This document shows positions 1-10,376 of a stretch of DNA of 64,000 nt, piece after piece (within the stretch, counting starts at the first letter, position 1; each line of letters opens with the position of its first letter). The notes below the pieces were generated by a model. It searched no databases. It was given only the letters and a program-made list of their open reading frames with translations, and was not told where the DNA came from. This DNA is from Heliopora coerulea (Eukaryota > Cnidaria > Anthozoa > Scleralcyonacea > Helioporidae). The stretch is taken from positions 1,577,501-1,641,500 of the forward strand of contig JASJOG010000056.1 in NCBI GenBank assembly GCA_030142905.1. The letters run 5' to 3'. The position numbers were made by a program, and so were the translations under genes.

Positions 1-2639
1 TGTAAATTTTTTTTTATGTTTAAATTGCACACTCTTAAACTCACGCCATGCAAGCAACAAAGAAACTCACCAACACCACCGATTCCTTCGCCAATGGTAA
101 ACTCACATTTATTACGATAACCTTCTAAAACGGGCTACAAAATACGAGCGATGGGTTGTTTAGTTCCACAGTTGGTCCTTCGTTAATATGATATGAAATA
201 ACAGCAAAAGCAAGGACAGTAACTTTAGCGACCTGTTAACAGGCAAATTCATACCGAAGGCAAAAGTTTTTCCAGCGGGCAACACATCCCGTTACACTGA
301 ATCCTGAACGAAGTAAAGAAAAAAGGAAAAAAAAACTTTAATGACATATTATGCCGAAGGAATTGGAACCTCGCGAGTCATCTCCTGTTTACCCAACACA
401 TGTGTACGCTGTTCGGGCATTTGCTTGTTCAGATATAAAATTCTAGTCGCTTGGCTCAAAAGATCACCCTGAATTACCTCTGCTGACGAATCCATGGCCC
501 CTAATAGAAGAAAGTAAAAGAATGAGAAACAAAGCGACGACCTTAAGTCTAGGCAATGTGGTTGATTACGAGAACTCGCCTCCATGTATGCCTGACGTCT
601 GTCGTTTTTGTACTGATCGCGATTTAAATACGAAGACGTCCTCCTTATGAAATGACGAAGGTAGATAGAACCGTGAAAATGACGAAAATTGGCCTTTAGC
701 GGGAATAGGCTCAAATGCATTGGAGTTTAGGTGCTTTACAGCTGCTCAGTTTAAAAAGACGCAAATGTTGTTATCCAAGAAGATGACATTCAAAAGAAAT
801 TTCGAAAAAATCACCGGCTTGAAAGGTTATAATGGTGAAGCCCATTTATAACGACTGACATCAAAAATGGTTATTTCCTGTCATCGGGTTCCTTCATTAA
901 TATCACTTGAGAACAACAGATTAATTTCAGAAATATAAACAGTTCATAATCAAACTGCTGTTACTTCTTTGGGGTACATCCCCTTGTGCTTGAAAGGTTA
1001 ATTTTGTCGGGCAAGTTGTGGGACTAACCACCAGCTTTTTTTTTCGGGCAATTTGACTGAAAGAGCTGGGCGATTTGTTGGCGAGCCTTATTTAGGAAAA
1101 AGAATAAAAAGGAAAATAATTATTACAACATCCATGCATTTACAATATAGTTTTGGACTAAAGCAAGTATTTTGATAAATATACTGTTGCACCTACCACA
1201 GCTGCTCCTGATAGTTGTCTTGTTAACTTTTTCAGAACCTTCACCATGCCTTCATATTTTACCTTAAGAATTACAATAAAATTAAGTGTAAGAATTTCCA
1301 CGACTTTAAAAATGCGAAAGTATTTTTACCGTATGAAGGTTTATCGCACAGCATAATTGTATCCTGAACATTCACCGTCGAAGATTCACCAGAAATCAAA
1401 GATGTAACTAGTGTGGTGTGTTTTGTGGGGGCACAAAGCCCTCCTAGTGTTTAAAATTCTAAATTTGTCGGACTGTTTTGCCGACAAAACTATTACCAGC
1501 CTTATTTAGAAGAGAGAATAAGATGGAAAATCGCAATTACAACACCAATGTAGCTTGTAATCCAGCTCCCATGTACATAGTTCCACTGCCAACCGACTGC
1601 AGACAATGAGAGCAAAACAACCTCGTTACAATAGCCTGGGGACGACGTATCGAATGATGTAATCTCAATGCAGGCTGCAGAAACTCCATAACCATCACAC
1701 ACTTTTTACAGCAATATTTTCTTTTTTCAGCCGCCAAAACTTCCTTATCCCACAATGTTTATACCCTTAGTTACGTCCTTGGTAACAACGCTCGTACAGG
1801 TGGATCAGTGGATGGAAGCGGGATGATAAAGTACCAGTTATGAAATGTTTGGTGTGAAAACGTTTTCGCAAGAAATCCATTCCATCCCTTGTCGCTCCAC
1901 TAGAAAATAATACCTACTGTCATTTGCTCTTCGTAGGGTTTGTTCCAAAGAGGAGTAACAGCATTTCGTAACCTGAAAACCATAAAAACAGCCAATCCAT
2001 AACATGCTCGAAAACACTCAATGCTCTGGTTCAGTTGTTACGTCACTATTACGTAACTCCGACATCACTGTTACGTCATAAAATTTTAAATCTAATTTTC
2101 CTCAATTTTAAAAATATTCTGCATTTCTGATTGCCATTTGAAACGGAGCTACTTGGTGCAGTTTTTCTCTTTTGCTTTCTTTGTGATAAAAACCTCTGCA
2201 GCGAAGTGCACATCATACCAGATAAATAGAGTCCAAGATGGTTTACGTTCGACACAGTGTTATGAACTATATACTGTAGGTGACATACCTCACACAGATA
2301 TCAAGCTCTTTGTCGTCATTATCGTCACAATCATTTGACTCCATCAGAAAGTTTTCACTAGAGTCATCTAGAAAATACGAAGAAACAAACGCCCGACTTC
2401 ATACTGCATGACGCAAGGGTTACGAGAGAATGTAAAGTGATTCTGAGCTTAAGAATTAGAGTGAGGAGGAAAATTGAAACATTACGAGGGAGGAGATGTA
2501 AAGTGAAATGGAAGGTTACAAAAAAGGTAAGGAAGGAAGGGAAAGAATAAAGAAAGAATGAAAGAGAGAAGGAAGGAAAGAAGGAAGGAAAGAAACTCTC
2601 TCTTTTGGCCCCCAGCTCCCAACGACAGTTGAACAGGGA
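1..2639. other. No confident gene; AT-rich non-coding
   Basis: I see no recognisable coding exon here. A minus-strand open stretch at 349-500 follows a strong polypyrimidine tract and AG (501-502), so it could be a terminal exon, but its product is not recognised. A short GA-rich GAAAGGAAGG microsatellite lies near 2525-2595. Confidence 0.4.
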
Positions 2640-2981
2640 AATAGGCCGGATATGGTAGTTGTCAATCATAGAAGTATGACGGTTGCAGTTGTTGAATGTA
2701 GCTGCCCATGGATTACCAACATGGAAAAGAAAGACAAGGAAAAAACAGACAAATACCAGGAAGTTCGTGTTGAGCTCCAGAGAAGATATGAGAGCTATGA
2801 TGTCTACCAAATTAACGTGCTCCTGGATGCGTTGGGAGGATACTTAAAGTGCTTAAAAACTTTGCTAAATAAGTTATTACAACAGGACAAATTAGTAGAG
2901 AGTGTTTTGAAAAGAATGCAAAAAGCAGTTATATTTGGCTCGATTCGTATAAAGAACCTTTTTAAATCTATTAGAACTTAG
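2640..2981 (+). mobile_element. LINE-type retrotransposon remnant (C-terminal part of an RT polyprotein)
   Basis: The open frame begins without a start context as RPDMVVVNHRS and continues with ECSCPW, a KYQEV segment and a QKAVIFGSIRI segment before a stop. This order (RPD plus hydrophobic strand, CPWD-like motif, E-K-Y, then a final Q-x-x-x-x-x-GS-x-R-I block) is what I know from the conserved C-terminal tail of non-LTR reverse-transcriptase polyproteins common in cnidarian genomes. No reverse-transcriptase core is present, so this is a truncated remnant. Identification rests on remembered family similarity; translated search against RepBase-type libraries would settle it. Confidence 0.55.
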
Positions 2982-3084
2982 GAATTTTAACATGTATATA
3001 TTTAGTATCGTTGGCTAAAGGTGTTCAGGCTACTCGATTAGAGCCCTGAACATATTTTATGTAATTATCTTTTTAAACAAGACA

Positions 3085-3215
3085 TTGAAGAAGATAAGAA
3101 AGAGAGAAAGAGAGAGAGAAAGAAAGAGAGAAGGAAAGAAAGAAAGAAAGAAAGAAAGAAAGACAGAAAGAAAGGAAGAAGGTAAGGAAGAAAGAAAGAA
3201 ATGCGTCAAAGAGGT
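3085..3215. repeat. (GAAA)n purine-rich microsatellite
   Basis: Long run of GAAAGAAAG units with AGAG variants. It creates spurious Lys/Glu/Arg-rich and Phe/Ser/Leu-rich open frames on the two strands that should not be annotated. Confidence 0.9.
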
Positions 3216-3319
3216 CGATTTCATGTCTACCTTCCAGTCTTTTTCTTTCAACCGGATCTGCGACTGGTTTTGCCGTCTAACCATAAAAGAAAATAAGATG
3301 AAGAAAAGGTCACAATAAA

Positions 3320-5383
3320 CGTATTATTGATATATATCGTGCACCAGATAGTGCTGAAAATATAGAACGTCAGATAACTGCCTGAAAATATATCTGTCGC
3401 TCGTCTGTCACACAACATTACATGAATTATATATTCTTAATACTTTATTTACAAATAATGATGGTGGATTCATGAAATAATTGGCCTTCACTATGCTGAT
3501 AATACAAAATATTGCGTATTCAAGCAATTTTTTTTTTACAAATCGCTAGTCAAGAATCTACGGTTTTTGGCAGAGAACCTATGTCAAAGTGAAACGCAAA
3601 GTCACTTTACGTTCACACGGCCGACGAAGCGATTTCGTTTCGTATTTTCGGTTGTACACAACCCCCAAAACCTTTTCTACTGTATTACACTAGATTCTTC
3701 ATCGCGTGAACTCTGTCAGAATTCGAGCAACTTCTTTGCAAATGCAATACTGCTTACTTTTACAGTTAGTGTCTTGTTTCTCCACTGATAGTTATGCAAA
3801 GTCACCAAGGCTTGCTAGAAAAACAAAACTTTCTAATTTAGTGTAACTGTATTTAACAGGAAAAAAACTGAATTATTGGGGATTAAATTTTAGCTTTGTT
3901 GGCTTTTGAAAATTCTTGGGAATTAACTTTTCAGCTTTTTGAAAGCCAAGTTTCACTCGTTTTTTTACGCTTTTCTCGAGTCTCATAACATCCCGCGTGT
4001 TTGAATCACTTTCTTGATTCTTTGGGAGGTGGGGCATGGCTGTTCTTAGTTGGTGGAGAGATTTGTTAACGAACATTGCAAAACCCTAATATGGCAACTG
4101 TATCTCACAAATATCGTGTCCACAATGTTGTCGAGTTTTACTACTAGTAAAATATGGGTCCCAGACTAAAATATTGCTTCCAAGAATGTTTAACCAGTTT
4201 CTGATAAATTAAAGAAGTTCAAGAAATGTGTGGTTATACATTAACTCTTTGGTAGATGTGGTAGATCTTTCATTTTTTACTTTGTCTAGGGCTAGAGTAT
4301 TTTAGTTAGGCTATAATGCTGAAGTTAGAGGTATGTCTAACTACCAAAGAATTGTCAATATTGTATGAAATGCTTTGGCTGGTCTACCCTGACTGGGGTT
4401 GCAGACAGAAAATTTTTGAATTTCTTCAATTATACAACATCAACATTTAATCCAAGTCTCCAATGAAAAATGAACTGAACAATGGCCCGATAGTCCCCAG
4501 TTTACTTGACTAATCTTACCTGCCTATCTTTGTCACATCTGAAAATTAAAGATACAAGGTTACGTGTTAAGTAAAATCAACAGAAATGCTTGGAAGACTG
4601 CATGTGTAAATGGAGAGGAAGACTGTGTTGATGTTAACAACACAGCACCATGTTTCTAAGTTTTGGCCTAATAGGAATGCTAACAACTAAACTTGCTGTC
4701 ACTATAAACTGACTTCCATCAGTTTGTGTTAACTTGCATGATTGGCAAAGTTCCAGGTACTAATTCTAAGAAAATGTATGACAAGGGAGGTGCATTTTGC
4801 TGACCTCCAACCAAAGCTTCATTGAGCCACTAATTAATTAAACAAATATGAAAGATTTCCACAATTTAACAATGTTATAAAACATAAAACTTTCTCATAC
4901 CATTATTAATAATAAGCAATGTAAATTTTAGCCTGAAAATATGGTGGGACTTAGCCCCTCTGCAACAATACTGGGAGGGTATAGTCCCAATCCCCTCCTA
5001 ATCAGTGACCCATGACTTGCAACAAGTTTAGAAGTGTTTAACTTACATTTGGTTCAGTGTAAGATGTTTTTTTTTTGCTTTACTTGACTTTTGTAGATGC
5101 ACACTCTTGTTGCAAGTATCATGCCAAACCTATACATTTCTTTTAGATTTATCGTAGGTTGCTTAGGACAATATGGTGGAGCTATTGCTATTAAGACATT
5201 ATGGCTGATGGCTAACATGTTCCCAACATACAAGATGTTGGAAGACTGCCAAAAAAAGAAAAACATTTCCAACACTTTGCTGCTAGCCCCCACCCTTGGG
5301 ATGTAGAAAAATTTTTGGAACTTGCTAACCCTTCCAGATATCATGGTTGTGCCTCCATGTGCAACCATTTAATTACTTCTCAC
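3320..5383. other. No confident gene; would be downstream TRMT2A territory
   Basis: I searched the minus strand here for further TRMT2A exons (RRM remainder, methyltransferase motifs) and found none I could support. A Lys-rich minus-strand frame at 3873-4076 is unrecognised. Either the remaining exons lie beyond position 1, or the locus is truncated. Confidence 0.35.
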
Positions 5384-5472
5384 CTGAAGGTTACAAAAGC
5401 AAAGTTCACTCTTGGGATAACTTTGACTTTCTTTGGCTGAAGTCCAAGCTTTAAAAGCAGCTTCTTCAAGTG
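5384..5472 (-). CDS. TRMT2A: TRMT2A exon (RRM part)
   Basis: This 89-nt exon is bounded by an acceptor ending AAAACAG and a donor TTCAG|GTGAGA. It encodes HLKKLLLKLGLQPKKVKV followed by a F-A-F-V-T-F-R strand. Vertebrate TRMT2A has LGRFGLQPHKTKL and CAFVTFR at the same place in its N-terminal RRM, right after the segment found in the upstream exon at 6875-7063. The upstream exon ends in phase 0 and this one starts in phase 0. The join would leave the region about five residues shorter than the human protein, so a small intervening exon may exist that I could not find. Confidence 0.75.
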
Positions 5473-5994
5473 CTGTTTTAAATTGTATAATGGAAACCAG
5501 ATAAAATAGTCATTATCAGTAAAATGCAAGGTACAGTAATTGCTTTCCAAACATTTGCAGTTTGTAGGTCTGGTCTGCTGGGTATTTCTGGCTCTTATCA
5601 TTTCTTATTTCTGCAATCAAAAGTTAATGATTACTTCTCTTACAATTAAAACTGAAGGGAAAATCAAAGTTGCAATTAGTGAAAAACTTCATGATTTTCA
5701 ACAAAAAAAAACAGCCACCAATAAAATCTCCCTCCTTGCCAACCATATAAACTCAAATTTTTCGTGCTTAAAATAGAGTTAGTTCACATGACAAACAACT
5801 GTACAGGTCAAACAATAACCACATCATTATCAAATTGGTTGTAAAATAAAATAAAATTTGCCCCTAATGGACTACTTCAAAGTCATAAGCAACAACTTCC
5901 TGGGGTAACTTTTGGATTGGTAATTAAATATCATGTGGCATGCACATGCAGATAATAATCTTGTGGAGTTGTTATTCTGTTGTGATAGCAACCA

Positions 5995-6020
5995 TAATAA
6001 TAATAATAATAATAATAATA
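5995..6020. repeat. (AAT)n microsatellite
   Basis: About eight ATA/AAT units inside the first TRMT2A intron; a short (AT)n run follows near 6108-6120. Confidence 0.85.
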
Positions 6021-6874
6021 CTTTATTCAATTACACCTAGGTGATATTCGAAAAGGTGGACTTCGAGGTTATCCCTATATATACAAGTCCCCTAAAATTA
6101 AAAGAATATATATATATATATGAAATAAATAAAATGAATAATCAAAAACTAATTGATATAAGAATAATATTTACAAACTGCTAATATAAGTTCAATAAAT
6201 GTTCATCTGTCTCAATTCAAATTGAATGAATTACTTTACTGGCTTGTCATATAATACAGGTACCACACATGTTTGTTCTGATCTATACAGTTTTGCCTTA
6301 AGGGCATAATTCCTGCTTTTGATCAGCTTGCTAATACATACTGGAGAATCTGGTGATTGAATTGTATACATCAGAACTATTACATATGATAACCGTATCA
6401 TGCAAATGAGCCTTAAAACTGCACAAACCTAGTGAACACAACTACATACCTAATTTCAAAATATTTGACATAACTGAAAAATTTTTAAAATCCACGAACG
6501 TTGTTGCAAAAAAATTTATCAACAACATTTGCTCTGGTGTTTTCAAGGGCAATTAATCCATCCTGATTGAAATTTTTAGAAAAATTTACCAAAGCAACAT
6601 TACTGATTTTGAAATATTCTTTAGAAATTAAAAACAAAAAATGGGGATCGATTTGATGTGAATCAAATTGATTAATCAAGCAATCAAAGATCTCATGCAA
6701 GCATGTGGCAATGGAGCTGAATGAGGATCAACTGATCATCAGAAATTTCTTGGTGCGTGCAGAATTTACTAATCCCAGTACCAGTTATAACCCTTGAATG
6801 GATTGTTATCAAATCATGATCAAAATGAACCACGTTATACAAAACTCTGATGGACCTACATTTACTGAATAAAC

Positions 6875-7063
6875 CTTCGGAAGATTTCCAATTTCGATTT
6901 TAAAAATTTCTGAAGTGAACTCATCTCTTTTCGTATAAGAATATTCGTCAGTACTGCCTGCATTTTCTTTGATGGTTTCGTCGTCTGCGATGCAGACTCG
7001 ACCTGGCTTCTCAGAAGCTCGATCATCCTGCAAATCTGTTGGTTCAGATGTACTTGAAGCCAT
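6875..7063 (-). CDS. TRMT2A: TRMT2A first coding exon (tRNA uracil-5-methyltransferase A, N-terminus)
   Basis: The exon has 63 codons from an ATG at 7063 to a donor CCGAAG|GTTTAT. After an acidic low-complexity leader it ends with YSYTKRDEFTSEIFKIEIGN. Human TRMT2A has YSYIRDDLFTSEIFKLELQN at the start of its RRM, so orthology is clear. TRMT2A makes 5-methyluridine at position 54 of the T-loop in cytosolic tRNA; the N-terminal RRM is an auxiliary RNA-binding domain and the S-adenosylmethionine-dependent catalytic domain follows. Only the N-terminal exons are visible: no catalytic exon was found between 1 and 5384. The coiled-coil gene at 7892-8458 lies upstream on the same strand with about 0.8 kb between, so each probably has its own promoter. 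Confidence 0.8.
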
Positions 7064-7891
7064 TTATTTACTTCGAAACATTTCCAGAAATATCAATAAT
7101 AGCAGCAACGTGCAATTTTTCGAAAGAGCCTACAGCATTAGTGGTCAGCGTTGTTATTTTGGTTGATTATTCCTAGACCTGGGCAGGTAAAATGGGTTTC
7201 TCCCTGGCAAATATTTGCAAATGACTTGTTGGATCATGAAAGGACATAAATTGTTTCAGATGCAGAAAAAAAAGTGAAGAAAAAATAATGTGGAATAAAA
7301 ATGCTTCAGATTTCTGGTGAAATCAAATTATTCCTAGCAACAATTCTCTGTCAAGGGCAAAACAGGTACTTCTTTCTCAATTATTTTAATTGCAAATCAT
7401 TTGCTATAAATTTGTGGCAAAGTTAAGCTGATACCTATCTACAATAACTGTCTTCAGTCAAGAGCCTGTAAACCAGTTATTAACCAGTCTGGCTAAAGGT
7501 TCACCCTTTGAGGAGTATAATTATCTAACAGTATCCACAGTCAATCATAAAAGGCTGCTTTAGATATGCCTGCTTGTCGATGGATTAAAATGCATTAAAA
7601 AGACTGGTTATGCAATAAGCAACAACAATTGTTATGCAGCTATCCTGAGGGCAACTCTGTTCATTACTCCATTTCCTTTTGATGCATTTTTGAAGGGAAA
7701 GCTAGAATTACTTAACCTACTAGTGTAAAGCTTCGCAATAAACTTGGCAAGTTCGCAGACCGTATACTTGTATTACTGTTCCAGCTGTTAATTCTACTTA
7801 AATTAATTCGGTCGTTGTCATGTGGTTAACGTTCCATCACAGTGATTTCACTTCATGTGCTGTGCAGCTGCCCAGCCAGCAGAGCTCCCAA

Positions 7892-8458
7892 CTAACTGTT
7901 GGGTTTAAGTTTGGACTCCAGCTCCTTTATTTTGATGTCCCTATCCAGAACAAGGTCTTGCTGCTCTTTTAGCTTTTTACGAAGAATGATTTTCTCGTTT
8001 TCAGCTTCTTCGAGGAGCCTTTCGTAGTGTTCTTTGCAAAGGTCAAGCTGAGTTTTAAACGACCTAGCGTTTGTATTTGAGTTCTCGACTTCATCAGGCC
8101 CGCGAGATGAAAGTTGTTTCAAGTTATATACCCTGTGTTCTTCATTCAAGACAACCTGCTGCAAGTCTTTGACCATATTTGAGGTGACTTCCCGCAGAAG
8201 TTTCACGAGTCTGGGGTTGATACCGTCGCCTGTCAAACATCCTGTGGAATTAACCGTTTCAGTGTTCTGGCCGATAACAAATTCAAGTCTCTGTCGCATT
8301 CGTCCAGCCAGCAGTCTTGCATTATCTCTTTCTTCTTCTAACGATCGAACTTGCTCCAACAACGACATGATCAAAGACTCTGCACTCATTGTGGACGCAC
8401 CTTCGTTGTTAGCGAGACGACCTTTGTTTATTTCCTGGTTTGCCTCATGCTGATCCAT
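7892..8458 (-). CDS. Small coiled-coil protein, single exon, function unknown
   Basis: The open frame runs from ATG at 8458 to TAG at 7892-7894, giving 188 aa. The same frame stays open to 8476, but only with a non-ATG codon (TTG), so I prefer the internal ATG (MDQHEANQ). Two helical, charged segments are visible: residues about 30-60 (LLEQVRSLEEERDNARLLAG) and the C-terminal 60 residues (rich in E, K, L, ending IKELESKLKPNS), separated by a looser middle with conserved-looking INPRLVKLLREV. No signal peptide, membrane helix or catalytic motif is seen. Codon use and length argue for a real gene, but I do not recognise the family. It could also be the last exon of a longer transcript. Confidence 0.6.
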   Translation of the reverse strand: MDQHEANQEINKGRLANNEGASTMSAESLIMSLLEQVRSLEEERDNARLLAGRMRQRLEFVIGQNTETVNSTGCLTGDGINPRLVKLLREVTSNMVKDLQQVVLNEEHRVYNLKQLSSRGPDEVENSNTNARSFKTQLDLCKEHYERLLEEAENEKIILRKKLKEQQDLVLDRDIKIKELESKLKPNS

Positions 8459-8875
8459 AATCCATTTATGAAGCAACTACCTTCTCGTATCAGTGTCGCC
8501 TCGATTTTTGCCTGAGATCCTCCAAAATGTGAACCCTTAGCTCAGAACAAGACATCCATCAGTCGGTGCGTAGTGAAGTAATGAAAAATCCTGACAAAAT
8601 GAGGTGATCAATTGACAGAAACTAAGTACAAACTCACCTATTGCGCAGGAATTTTCAAGTGCCAACATCGAAATTTTGACGTGCACCCATTGGGGCGTGA
8701 CCTCTCAGCCGCCCGAAGAGCCGGCGTTTAATATGGTCTGCGTCACAATCTGGTATCCTTGTATCCTGGTATTCAACACCTCCTCCTTTCGCTTCAGAAT
8801 GTTGATAATCGTCATTTTTCATAGGAGCTAAGCATGATGATTATCATCTTTCTGAAGGAAACTCAAAATAGGATT

Positions 8876-8935
8876 AGAGTTAGGGTTAGGGTTAGGGTTA
8901 GGATTAGGATTAGGGTTTAGGATTAGAATTATTTC
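8876..8935 (+). repeat. Interstitial telomere-like repeat (TTAGGG)n
   Basis: Four near-perfect GGGTTA units followed by degenerate GGATTA and GGGTTTA units. The TTAGGG unit is the normal metazoan telomere repeat, so this is an internal telomeric sequence. Confidence 0.85.
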
Positions 8936-9263
8936 CTTTATATCCTGAAATTGTCGGCTGGTAATGGCTTTTGGTAGAGTGCTACCTTCAGTTTTTTCCT
9001 AGGACCACACCATCCTGATTCAATAGCTTCCTTGCTGTCCTGTTCGGCCACATTTCACTTATTATACCCCTTGGCAATTCTCAACGCTGTATAAAATATA
9101 AATCATTGAACACACTCACACAGACGCCACTACACTAATGACATAAGAAAGATGACTTTTGTCTGATTGGTTGACTCTAGCACTCGTTTTCAGGTCTTTT
9201 TGAAGAGCACTGCTGTTATTCTGTTTTCAATGATGATTGTTTACACGGTGTAGTTTTGCGACA
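8936..9263. other. No feature seen
   Basis: No open frame, splice-flanked exon or clear repeat was recognised between the telomere-like block and the palindrome. Confidence 0.5.
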
Positions 9264-9331
9264 GTTTATTTAGGGTTAGCCTGCTTGCAGCCCGAAATTT
9301 CGGGCTGCAAGCAGGCTAACCCTAAATAAAC
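9264..9331. repeat. Perfect 68-bp palindrome without spacer
   Basis: Two 34-nt arms are exact reverse complements, with the axis between 9297 and 9298 (GAAA|TTTC). The first mismatch outside the arms is 9263 against 9332. The arms contain GGGTTAGCCTGCTTGCAGCC. Such a zero-loop palindrome can be a small foldback transposon or a fold-back sequencing or assembly artefact. Confidence 0.95.
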
Positions 9332-9872
9332 CGGGCTGCGTGCATAGGCCAATCAGGCTCATGCACATAGGGGCGGATCAGGGCCGAGGCCCTGTGTCCT
9401 TCGGGGCCCCATGAATCCATGAACTAAATTACAAAATTACTATAGAATTTGAAATTTGTTGTATTCTGTAAGAAAGTGGTAGAACCTAAAGGACACTTGT
9501 TCAAGTAACTATTACAGTGTTAAACACAATATCCATATTGCAAGGAATGTAGCAGGTTAACGAGGCCTGCAGATGTCGTGTGAAAAGAGAACCATAGTTA
9601 CAGATGAAGAGGCCGCGTGCCTTGCATAAAGCAACGTGCGGGGCCTCCTCACAAGCCAATAAACGCGGGGTCCTGGGCCATGGCCGACATGGCCCATGGG
9701 TTAAACCGCCGTTGCATGCACAAACCAATCAGACAAAAGTCACTCTTGTTTTAATGACGTATTTTTCAATTACTGCTTTTTTGTGCTTTCAAAGTGCAAA
9801 ACTCATTAAAGCTTGCTTTTTTTTTCTTTATCTTTATTTTTTTGATCTGGTAAATCAATCTAGACGACGTTT
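9332..9872. other. Transposon-like debris, no gene
   Basis: Contains AGGGGCGGATCAGGGCC (about 9369-9385). This kind of GGGGCGGAT motif recurs at 37116 (GGGGCGGATTTAGG) and in diverged form near 12812 and 12861, suggesting a dispersed element end. The GC-rich stretch near 9640-9710 gives no supported gene. Confidence 0.4.
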
Positions 9873-10376
9873 TTAGCGAACGAGTAAATAACCCATGGTT
9901 TTAACAACTTTGCTGCCGTTGTCTGCGTAGAACCGCGCTCGATTACCGCAAGTTATCCCCTGCTTCTCATTACCTCCAAATCCAATGAATGAATCTGGTG
10001 ATAAACAGTTGTTTTCATTATTCCCGAGCATTCCCAGTCGGACCTTGGTGGCAGTGAAACCAAACACGTTAAATCCCTCTTTGTTACAGTTACGTTGAAG
10101 CGATGAATCCGTAATCAGAGATTTCCATTTTTCACGGCCAATTTTGATTTGTTTGTATTTGTTGTCCGCAATTAAATTGTGCAGCGAACTTGCTGTGCGA
10201 TTGATAGACACAAACTTCAGGTCATTTCCAACCTTCATACCTACGCAAAGCTGCTCGAAAGACGTAGACCAGTATGTCGGTAGCTGGGCTTCTTTGCCAT
10301 CGAAGGCCGTTATTCCTCCGGCAAGGTTGAAACTCAAGGTTTTGGTCCAATATGGAGAGTTATAACCAAACGTTGG
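9873..10376 (-). CDS. Terminal exon: C-terminal part of fibrinogen-related domain
   Basis: The acceptor is TTACTCAAG before CCAACG, in phase 0, which matches the phase-0 donor at 11141. The 167 residues include YWTKTLSFNLAGGITAFDG, a cysteine in QLCVGMKVG, and a C-terminal CGNRARFYAD segment before TAA. The coil of W, G and C residues resembles lectin-type fibrinogen-related domains rather than a classical fibrinogen C-terminus. Confidence 0.75.
   Translation of the reverse strand, partial: PTFGYNSPYWTKTLSFNLAGGITAFDGKEAQLPTYWSTSFEQLCVGMKVGNDLKFVSINRTASSLHNLIADNKYKQIKIGREKWKSLITDSSLQRNCNKEGFNVFGFTATKVRLGMLGNNENNCLSPDSFIGFGGNEKQGITCGNRARFYADNGSKVVKTMGYLLVR

Noticed and set aside
1502..1755. 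Overlapping minus-strand frames with cysteines and a hydrophobic end
   Set aside because: Two frames overlap, neither matches a known family, and the composition is ordinary for AT-rich non-coding DNA.
3873..4076. Lys-rich minus-strand frame as a TRMT2A exon
   Set aside because: Does not match any TRMT2A segment and lacks clear splice sites.
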